Positions 45,001 through 56,248 of a DNA stretch of 64,000 nucleotides are shown one piece after another (within the stretch, counting starts at the first letter, position 1; each line of letters begins with the position of its first letter). A program made the position numbers and the translations under genes. A model generated the notes under the pieces. It saw only the letters and a program-made list of their open reading frames with translations, searched no databases and was not told where the DNA came from. This DNA comes from Ceratotherium simum simum (Eukaryota > Chordata > Mammalia > Perissodactyla > Rhinocerotidae), in the NCBI RefSeq assembly GCF_000283155.1, contig NW_004454160.1:11301822-11365821 (forward strand), written 5' to 3'.

Positions 45001-48000
45001 GTATGTGGGACGCGGCCTCAGCATGGCCGGAGAAGCGGTTCGTCGGTGTGCGCCGGGGATTGAACCCGGGCCGCCAGCAGTGGAGTGCGCTCACTTAACC
45101 GCTAAGCCACAGGGCGGCCCTGTAGCTCTTCTATATGGGACACTGCCTTAGCCTGTCTTGATGAGCAGTGAGTAGGTCCACACCCAGGATCCAAACCAGC
45201 AAACACTGGGCCCCCGAAACAGAATGCACAAACTTAACCACTGCACCACCAGGCCGGCCCCCCTAAGTGTTATTTACACTAATAGAAATTGGAAGCTATC
45301 TGAATTGGTTGGTTAAATAAATTATATTATATACATGTTACAGAACTCTATGCAGCCTTAAAAATGATGCAGACCTATATTTATTAACAGGTAGAGATAT
45401 CCCCTACATATTATTGCATGAAAAAAGCAGGTTATGAAATAGCACGTGTAATATGATCCCATTTATGGAGAATTATACAGTTATATATATACATATAAGC
45501 ATATAATTATAGAAAGTGTGTAAGTATAGAAAGAAGTCTGGAAAGATGTAACAAAATGTTTACAGTGATTTTAACCAGTCATGAAATTTTGGTAAGTTTT
45601 GGGTCCTTTTTTGCATTCTATATTTCTTGAATTTTTAGAATAAGAATGTATCATTGTTACAGAAATAATAAAGCTATTTAAAAATAGTATTCAATATGTC
45701 AAAAGGGATAGGCAATCCAGAGTTCAGTCCCATTCCAAAATCAACACTTTTGCATGCTTTGCCTTGAGTATGATATTTCTCTACTGTGCTGTGGTTTTCT
45801 TGCTGTATTCCTGAAGCAATGATCTATACTATCAGATACACTGATTAAAAATTCTCAGGGCCGGCCCCGTGGCTTGGTGGTTAAGTGAGCGCGCTCCACT
45901 GCTGGCGACCCGGGTTCGGATCCCGGGCTCGCACCGACGCGCTGCTTCTCTGGCCNNNNNNNNNNNNNNNNNNNNNNNNNNNNNNNNNNNNNNNNNNNNN
46001 NNNNNNNNNNNNNNNNNNNNNNNNNNNNNNNNNNNNNNNNNNNNNNNNNNNNNNNCGACGCGCTGCTTCTCTGGCCATGCTGAGGCCACGTCCCACATAC
46101 AGCAACTAGAAGGATGTGCAGCTATGACACACAACTATCTACTGGGGCTTCGGGGGGAAAAAAATAAAAAAAAAAAAAATTTTAAAAAAAAAAAAAAAAA
46201 TTCTCAGCTATCACCTTTCCAGCAAGATGCTGAAAGTATATAAAAGACCCCATGGTATAGTGTAAATTAGTCGCCTTGTAATAATCTCTCATCATATACT
46301 TCACTTTTCTTTCATAGCACTTAACCAAATTTATAACTATAAGTCGATTAGAGAGGTTATTTGTGAGTATCAACTCTGCTTTTCACAGTAGTCTACTGTA
46401 CAAATGGCAACAAATTCTTTCCATCCCTATATGTATGCCTCTTTGCAATGCGACTTTGAAGGGTCTCCCATCAAGAGGTGGAGTCTATTTCATGGCCTGA
46501 CCGTGCAATTTGCTTTGGCCAATAGGACAGTAGCAAATATGACACAAGCAGAGGCTTGAAAAGAGCCTGCACATTGGGGCTTGCTCTCCTACTGCACTTG
46601 GGACTCTGAGACCATCAAATGAATGTCTGAGCCAGCCTTTGGAGAATGAGAGGCCAGGGGCCGGCCCCGTGGCTTAGCGGTTAAGTGCGCACGCTCCACT
46701 GCTGGCGGCCCGGGTTCGGATCCCGGGCGCGCACCGACGCACTGCTTCTCTGGCCATGCTGAGGCTGCGTCCCACATACAGCAACTGGAAGGTTGTGCAG
46801 CTATGACATACAACTATCTACTGGGGCTTTGGGGGGAAAAAATAAATAAAAAAAATCTTAAAAAAAAAAAAAAAAAAAAGAATGAGAGGCCACCTAGAAG
46901 AAAATCTGAACATCTCAACCAACAGCTTGTCAACTGTCAGACATTTGAGTGAGGCCATCCTAGATCATCTAACTCTCAGTCAACTGACCAGCTGACCACA
47001 GTCACATAAGGCAGCCCAGCAGAGATCAGCCAAGCTTCCCCAGACCAGAACCACCCAGTCAACCTCCAGAACTGTAGGCTAAAAATGGTTGTTGTTTTGA
47101 GTGATTAAGTCTTAGAGTGGTTTGTTATTCAGTATAAGCTAACTGATACAGATCCCCTTTTTATTGAAAGATTATCCAGGCAGGAGAAGCTACTTCTGGA
47201 TTATGAATGTAAAGTTCTCTACTTAGCAATCCTCTTTAAAATAAGGAGTACACAGGGCCGGCCCCGTGGCTTAGCAGTTAAGTGCATGCGCTCCGATGCT
47301 GGCGGCCCGGATTCAGATCCCGGGCGCGCACCGACGCACTGCTTCTCCCGCCATGCTGAGGCTGCGTCCCACGTACAGCAACTAGAAGAATGTGCAACTA
47401 TGACATACAACTATCTACTGGGGCTTTGGGGGAAAAATAAATAAATAAATAAAATTATAAAAACAAAATAAGGAATACACAGGCAAAGTAGACCTCCACC
47501 ACTGGATGATCAACGCATGAACAAGATCTATATTTGCAGAAATTATCTAAATTCCATAGGACTAGACAGTTCCTGGTAATGTCCTTTTCTCAGTAGTTAA
47601 TCCCTCCAGTGTGTAAGGCAGCATGAAGCCCCTCATTTTAGGGTTCATCCTGAATGTAAAGGGAAATTCTAAAGTGTGAGTTGAATCCACCAAATCTGAA
47701 TATGGGGGTTCAATGTGCCCCGAGGGCATTTCCCTGAGAGTCATTACTATATCTAGACTCCTCTCAGGGAGAGTGGAGAGCAGTGGCTAGCTCCTAGCTA
47801 GCGATACTTCTATTTTACCCTAAGATGATACCTTGAGACCTCAAGATGCTACCAATTTCCAGAAGCCCACCTCTGGAGTTGCTTTCACCCAAACTCTATT
47901 TAGTGAGTGATCTGAGTGTGAATATGTCTGTCCAGCTCCCCGAATAGAAGAAAACTCACCCAGCCTGGGATGCATCAGATTACAAACCACTGAAAACTGA

Positions 48001-48849
48001 AGAAAACTATAAAATTCTAGGTAAACGTGACCCTCAAGAGCTCTAAAGAAATGACATCACTCTTGAAGGGAGAGTGACCCCATAGTTAAGCCCTAACTTA
48101 GTATGTTTGGGGCTAAAGTGACTAAAGCCCTGGTGGTCTAGTGGTCAAGATTCCACGCTCTCACCACCAAAGCCTGGGTTCATTTCGCAATCAGGGAACC
48201 ACACCACCCACCTGTCGGTTGTAATACTGTGGTGGCTGTGAGTTGCTGTGATGCTGAAAGCTATGCCACTGGTATTTCAAATACCAGCAGGGTCACCCAA
48301 GGTGAACAGGTATCAGCATAGCTCCCAGACTAAGACAGACTAGGAAGAAGGACCTGGCCAGCCACTTCTGAGGAAATTGGCCATGAAAGCCCCATCAATG
48401 GCAGTGGAGCACTGTCTGATATAGCACTGGAAGGTGAGAGGAAAACAATTCGGCATTCTCTTGTAAAGATGAATGTGCGCATACCCCATAACCCAGTACC
48501 CCACTTCTAGGCTTATACCTTTGAGAAATTTGTACCTGCACACCAGGACACAGGTTCAACAATGTCCACAGCAGCCTTGTCTGAAATGGCAAAACACTAG
48601 AAACCCAATGCCTATCACCAGGAGAGTGAATTTTTAAATTGTGAAATATTCACACAAAGGAATATTTTACAACACTAAAAATGAACAAAATATAGTGACA
48701 TACAACAACACGAATGAGTTTAGAAGCATAATGTTGAGTTAAAAAAGCAAATCTTATAAGACTACACACAGTATGATATATTTTTATAAAGCTCAAAAAT
48801 AAACAAAACTAAAGATGATTTTGTTTAGGGAGACTATATATATATATAG

Positions 48850-48882
<33 letters not shown>

Positions 48883-51006
48883 GAGAGAGAGAAAATAAAT
48901 AAGGTAAGAGAACATACAGCCACAATTCAGGACAGCAATTACCTCTGTGGCTGAGACTAGGATAAGCCCTCAAGAAGCTTTATGAGCATGGATTATGTTC
49001 TAGTTCCTAAGTTGGGTGGTGAGTTAATAACTTACATATACGTGTATGTATATTTGGTATATATCAATTATTAAATAATTAAATAGATTTAAACAGTGAA
49101 TGGGAATAAGTAGAGGAAATGAATATGTTTCAAGAGTAATGACATAAAAGAAATGCATATTAAAACAACGAGATTTTTTTTTTATGCTATAAAATTGGCA
49201 AAGATAAAAAAAAACTGTGTTGTCAATGGAATACTACTCAGCCATAAGAAACGATGAAATCCAGCCATTTGTGACAACATGGATGGACATTGAGGGTATA
49301 ATGCAAAGTGAAATAAGTCAGACGGAGAAGGTCAAATACCATATGATTTCCTTCATTAAGTAGTAGATAATAACAACAATAAACAGACACATAGGAACAG
49401 AGATTGGATTGGTGGTTACCAGAGGGGAAGGGGGGAGGGAGGAGGGTGAAAGGCATAATTTGGTACATGTGTGTGGTGATGGGTTGTAATTAGTATTTTG
49501 ATGGTGAACATGATGTAATCTATGCAGAAATAGAAGTACAATGATGTACACCTGAAATTTTTACAATGTTATAAACCATTGTTACTGCAATAAACAAAAA
49601 ATTATTTAAAAAAAAAAAAATTGTGTTGTGATGATGGTAGGGGAAAAAAACCGCTCATACACTGCTGGCGAGAGAATAAACTGATTTAAAAAAAAAAAAC
49701 CTTTTGGAAAGCAATTTAGAAATACATATGAGAAGCCTGAAAATGATCTTACCCTCTCATCTAGCAATTCTATTTCTAGGAATTTATTCCAAGGAGTAAT
49801 GACAGACGTGCTGAAAGGCGTATGTAAAAAGAGGCTCCTCTTAGCATTGTTTATAACAGCCAAAAGTTAGAAACAACCTATATGTTCAACAACAGAGGAT
49901 CAGTTAAATAAATTCTGTCAATGGAGTATTATTCATCCATTACATTAATTTACTGAGGGCCCACAATGTGCCAGATGCTCTTTTGGGTGTTGGAGATACA
50001 GCATTAAACAAAACACAAAAAACCTTGCTTTCATGGAGCTCATGTGTTAGTGGGGAAAGACAGAAATAAGTAAAATAAATAAAATATAGAGTGTGTTAAG
50101 GAGTGATAGGTCACTGGATAAAGTAAAACAGAAAATGAGATGGGGAGTGGGCTGACATGTCAATGAAAGCCATAAGAGGATTGGGAAATAAGCTACACAT
50201 CCTGGGGAAGAGCTTTCCAAGCAGAGACAACGAGGCGGCAGTTGCCCCACAGGTCTGAGAAATAGCAAGGAGGCTGGTGTGGCTGGAGGGGAGGAGGAGG
50301 TGCAGATTGTGCACAGGACCTTGTGGGCCATTGTAAGGAGTTGGTTTCTGTCTAAGATAGGAGGCCTTTGGAAAGTTTGAGCAGAGGAGGGACAAAATCT
50401 GTCTTATTTTCAATAGGTTTACTCTGGTTGGGCCCTTGACAATAAGTGGGCAGGGTGGAAGCAAAGAAACCAGTCAGGAGGCTTTTGTAATCTTCTGGGT
50501 GAGAAGTGATGGTGCCTTGGACAAGGGTGGGTAGCAGTGGAGGTGTAAGAAGCGGTCAAATTCTGGATATATACGAAAGTAGAGCTAACAAGATTTTCTG
50601 ATGAATTGGATATAGAGAGTTGTAGAGAAAGAAGTCAGGATTTGGGGCCTGAGCAACTGGAAGGATGGGGTTGCCATTAGCTGAGATGAGGAAGATTTTG
50701 GGGGGCACATGTTTGATGGTCGGGTGGGGATCAAATGTTGTAGACATGGTAAATCTGAGCTGCTAATCAAATATGTACATAGAAAGGTCATTATGCAGCC
50801 GGATGTACAAGTCTGGAATTCAGGGATGAGGTCTGAAATGGAAGTATGAATTTGGAAATTGTTGACATACAAATGGTGTTTAAAGCCATGATGCTGGATG
50901 AGATCACCAAGGGAACAAAAACAGAAGAGGTCGGATAGAAATAGAGATAGATAGATGATAGATAGATGATAGATAGATAGATAGATAGATAGGCAAACAG
51001 ATAGAT

Positions 51007-51052
<46 letters not shown>

Positions 51053-54000
51053 CAGACGTTCAATGACTGAGTCCTGGGGAACTGCCAGATTTAGAACTCA
51101 AGGACATGAGGAAAAAAATCAATCAAGGGAACAGAGAAGGAGCCACCATGGGATTAGAAAAATCAACCACTCAGAAGAGTTGGTGTCCTGGAAGTCAAGA
51201 GAAGAAAGTGTTCCTAGTTGGTGAGAGTGATCATCACTTTACCAAATGATGGTAGACGAAGTCTCATTGAAACTGAGAAATTTCCATTGGATTGAGCAAC
51301 AGCAGTCTTGGTAGAGTTGTGGGGATGAAAGTCATCTTAGAGTGGATTCAAGAGAGAAGGGAAAGACTGGATTTAGAGGCAGTGATTACAGACATTATGG
51401 AATTCAAGAGCTTTTGCTATAAAGAGGAGCAGTAAAAATAGGGTGGCAGCAGGAGGGGGACGTGACACTTAAGAGAAGTTGTCGGGTTGTTTTCTTCTAT
51501 TTTTTAAGATAGGAGAAATAGGGCCGGCCCCGTGGCTTAGCGGTTAAGTGCTCGCGCTCCGCTGCTGGCGGCCCGGGTTCGGATCCCGGGCGAGCACCGA
51601 CGCACCACTTCTCCGGCCATGCTGAGGCCGCGTCCCACATACAGCAACTGGAATGGATGTGCAGCTACGACATACAACTATCTACTGGGGCTTTGGGGGA
51701 AAAATAAATAAATAAAATCTTTAAAAAAAAAAAAAAAGATAGGAGAAATAATAGAACATTTGAAGATTGATAGGAATGACTCAGTAGAGGGGAAAAGGGG
51801 TGACTCCAGAGAGAGGGAAGTCTTGCTGACCTACATTAAGATGGTGAGAAGAGATGGGTCTAAAGCAGGGGCTCAAAGTGAAAGAGTGGCATTAGAGAGT
51901 AGCCAGGGTAGTTCATCCAGTTCCTTATTAAGAGGATATCATGCAAGATCAATGACTTAGAATGATGTTCCTGTTAAGTTTTTAAAAAGCAGATCATAAA
52001 ACAGTAACAAGCACAACATTTATTGAGCACTTAACTATATGCTACGCATTTTCACAGCACTTTAAGCATTATCTTGCTTAATCCTCCCACCAATCCATAA
52101 AAGACAACAACTAAATTATCCTCGTTTTTCGCAAGAAAAAAATGGAGGCAAAGAGAGGTGCGAATCTTATTCAAGATAATGTAGCTGAAACGGTAGCTAG
52201 GATTCAACTGCAGACCCCAGATGTGCACAGCCGTTATCTCCAGACCAGCACTGTCCCATAGAAATATAACGTGAGCCACATAACGAGATTTTAAGTTTTC
52301 CAGTGGGCACATTTAAAAGAGTAAAAAGACACAGGTTAAGTTAATTTTAATAATACATTTTATTTAGACAATATCTAAAGTATTATCATGTCAACATGTA
52401 ATCAGTATAAAATATTATTGAAATATTTTACATTCTTTTTTTTTTTTTTGGCTGAGGAAGATTCGTCCAGAGCTAACGTCTGTTGCTAGTTTTCCTCTAT
52501 TTTGTACCTGGGTGGCCACCACAGCATGGCTGATGAGTGATGTAGGTCTGAGCCCAGGAACTAAGCCTGGGAACCAAACCCAGGCTGCCGAAGCAAAGCA
52601 CACTGAACTTAACCACAAGCGTGGCCCCCTACATTCTTTTTTTCTGAACTATGTCTTCTAAATCTGGCATGGTTTTTACACTTTACAGCACATCTCAATT
52701 TAGATGCTAAATTTTCATCAAAAATATTTGATCTCTATTTAGATTTCATAAAATTTACAGTTAAGAAAGATTCACATACTCTAGTTGTTCCAAACACACT
52801 TAAGGGTATTTCAATAATTGGATTGAGTATCTGTTTTAACTTTATTAACACATTTTAACATTTTAAATTAATTAAAATTGAATAAAATTAAAAATTCATT
52901 CCCTCTGCTGCACTAGCCACATTTCAAGTGGTCAATAGCCACACGCAGCTGGTGACTACTACCTCCTGACGGCACAACTCCAGACTCCTAACTACTATGC
53001 TCTCCTGCCTCTCTTTCCAAGTTCTGTCAATTTTTTCCTCAGAATATCTTTCACATCTACTTTTTTTCCTTTTCAATTAAACCCGTTTTTACCACCATTA
53101 AATTCTTATTAATTTTTTACTACTGTAAGATCATGTTAATTATACTTCCACTAAAAATCTAATGATAACAGCTAACATTTATTGAGTACTTACTAGGCAC
53201 CAGGAACTATTATAAGCAATGTAAATGTATTAACTCATTTAACTGTCATATTATAGTAACTAAATGGACTCCATTAACATTCCCATCTTAATGATGAAAT
53301 TGAGGCACAAGGAGATTAAATAACTTTCCCAAGATCGTACAGTTACTGAGTGGAGGAACTGGAAACGGAACCCAGCCCGCCCCATTTTATCCAGACCCCA
53401 CACTCTGTACTACTATTCTGCCTCTCTCTCACAAATATGTACATAAAAAGGATAGTTTGGGGCCGGCCCCATGGCTTAGCGGTTAAGTGCACGCGCTCTG
53501 ACGCTGGCGGCCTGGGTTTGGATCCCTGGCGCGCACCATCGCACTGCTTCTCCAGCCATGCTGAGGCTGCCTCCCACATACAGCAACTAGAAGGATGTGC
53601 AGCTATGACATACAACTATCTACTGGGGCTTTGGGGGAAAAAAAATTAAAAAAAAGGATAGTTTGAGTGACAGGATTATAGATGATTATTTTACTATCTT
53701 CTTTTTATTTAGCGATAGTTTCTAATTTTTCTGCAAATGAAATGTGTCACTTATGTAATTTTTAAAGTAAGTCAGATAATTATCAGTCTGGCTCAGTTTT
53801 TTTTTTAATTAATTAATTAATTTATTTATTTATTTTTATTTTTTTTGGCTGAGTTTTAGTATACTCTTACCTTGAGACAGGAGAACAGACAAAATGACTT
53901 CTTAAATGTCTTCAGATCTCAAGAATCTATTATTCTTTAGCCTCCTCTGATATCACACAAAAACAGTACACCTTGCTACCCTATAAGTACTTCATGATAA

Positions 54001-56217
54001 ATGGAGACTTTTAATCTTCTCTCCTCACCAAATATGGCAGGACGTTTAAACACCCAACCTTGATGGTTCCCAAGCAAAGGAGTCATTTTAAATCTTACAC
54101 TTTTGGTCACATGTTTCCCAAAAGCTCACGAGTCCTGAATGTTTTCTAGTTTTACCCACTTCCCTGTGGAGTTCCAGCCTTGAATAATGTCTTAGAGCCA
54201 AATACAGGAGGAACCATAGAAGGCTAGAAGCTATGATCATACAGTGAAGCAGCATGCCAGTCTCAGGACTCTTTCCCACCTAGCAGAGGGGCTGATCCCA
54301 GGGAAGTCAGTGCTATGAAAAGAGATCACTCTGCTCCCTGCTAGTGATCTACCATTCTCCCGTTCTAAAATCCTTATGAGAATCCTTGGCTTACTCCTCT
54401 CCATCACCCTACACTTCAATCAGTTGCCAAAAACTCTAACCATTACCTTCAGCATACTTGTCATATCTATGCCTTTCCATTTATCCCACTGCCACCATGC
54501 CAGTGCAGTCTCTTTGTTATTTGTTAACCTTCTCCCTGACCTCAGTAAAATCTTTTGCACTGGTCTCCTTGCCCCCATCTCTTTCTCTCTCTCTCTTTTT
54601 TTTTTTTTGTGAGGAAGATCAGGCCTGAGCTAACATCCATGTCAATCCTCCTCTTTTTGCCGAGGAAGACTGGCCCTGAGCTAACATCCATGCCCATCTT
54701 CCTCCACTTTACGTGGGATGCCGCCACAGCATGGCCTGACAAGCGGTGCGTCGGTGCGCGCCCGGGATCCGGGCCGGGCCGCCAGCAGCGGAGCGCGAGC
54801 ACTTAACCGCTAAGCCACGGGGCAGGACCCTGCCCCCATCTCTCTGCTAACACCTTTTGGCCTAGCTCAGCCATGTTTACTTTATACTCACTCTAATCCA
54901 CTCTGAGCAGGCTGCCATCTTTGCTAGAAACCCTTCAGGAATTCTCCACTTAGTTTCTAACTTTCTGTCTCGATTTTTATTGTACCCCACACCTACTCCA
55001 CATTTCAGCCACCTGTTCTACTTGCAAGTCTCAGGATATTTTGCATTTTTCACCTGTGGACCTTTCCTTAGGCTCCTCCATCCATCCAGAAAGTGTGCTT
55101 CCTCCATCTCTGCCCATTGAAATTGTACTGATTATTTCAGAAGCAGGTCAAGCGCCAGCTGTTCAAATAAGTTTTCTTGTTTTCCTACCAACCTCTATAT
55201 TGCCACTCCTGCGGTGTTTACCACGTTAACCTTATGTCATCATCTGTGTGTCATTATTTGTGTACTTACCTTTTCTGTCTACCAATATTTCTTAAGCACC
55301 CATGACACGTCAAAGGTAAGTATTAGGCACTTTACATGTGTCATCTAATTTAATTTAATCCTCACAACAGCCTCGTGAGATAGGTATTACCAACCCCATT
55401 TTATAGATCAGGAATCTGAGGCTGTCAGAAGTTAATTAACTTGCTCAAAGAGGCATCCTTACTAAGTGGCAGAGTCATCACTCATTCAAAAAGTATTATT
55501 CCAATCCATGTCTGCCAGATTCCCAAACCCTACGGGCTTTTCAATATAGATTGGGAGGTCTCTTTGGGGACAATTAGCACTGAAGCCTCAGGACAAGGAA
55601 GATCTGTTAAAGGCAGTTTTCTGCTCCTCTCTCATTTGATTTAGACTCATTGTGCTATAGGAAATGCTCCTTTGGCTCTCAATTAGCACTTAGCCCAGGC
55701 GAGCACAGGACTAAAGAAATGATTTATGAAGACAGACACCATACAGGATGTTTAGTTCCACTGGTGACCCTGGTTATTGTAAAACTGTGAAAGAAACACC
55801 AAGTCCTACCACAAGTTCAGCAATCTAGAACTCCCCATTCCCTGCCACCTCAGTTTAGGCCTTACGCTAAACCTCTCTGTTTCCTGACTGGATCCAGAGG
55901 GATGCCGCAGATTTCAGAAACAAGGCTGGGGCCGGCCCGTGGCTTAGCAGTTAAGTGCGCGTGCTCTGCTACTGGTGGCCAGGGTTCGGATCCCGGGCAC
56001 GCACCGACACACTGCTTCTCCAGCCATGCTGAGGCCACGTCCCACATACAGCAACTAGAAGGATGTGCAACTATGACATACAACTATCTACTGGGGCTTT
56101 GGCTGGGGGGGAGAAAAAGGAGGAGGATTGGCAATAGATGTTAGCACAGAGCCGGTCTTCCTCAGCAAAAAGAGGATTAGCATGGATGTTAGCTCAGGGC
56201 TGATCTTCCTCACAAAA

Positions 56218-56248
<31 letters not shown>

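Larger units (their letters stand above)
44600..45690 (+). mobile_element. L1 3' part, split by nested EREs
   Basis: Left: 'tttctaggaatataacctaa'. Right: 'tatgcagccttaaaaatgat', 'tgatcccatttatggagaat', ending 'aataataaagctatttaaaa'. Confidence 0.75.
49945..51930 (-). mobile_element. Long L2 LINE copy
   Basis: About 1.7 kb of reverse L2 without the inserts: 'cacaatgtgccagatgctct', 'ccttgtgggccattgtaagg', 'ggatgagatcaccaagggaa', 'tgagtcctggggaactgcca'. Split by a GATA array and an ERE. Confidence 0.75.

Noticed and set aside
45832..46243. Long frames running through the N gap
   Set aside because: They exist only because N codons contain no stop. The sequence is an ERE.
48127..48201. Functional tRNA-Glu gene
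   Set aside because: Arms are mismatched, the T-loop is altered, and a SINE body follows directly, so it is better read as a SINE head.
50947..51055. CRISPR-like array
   Set aside because: It is a 4-bp GATA tandem repeat with no spacers, in a mammalian genome.
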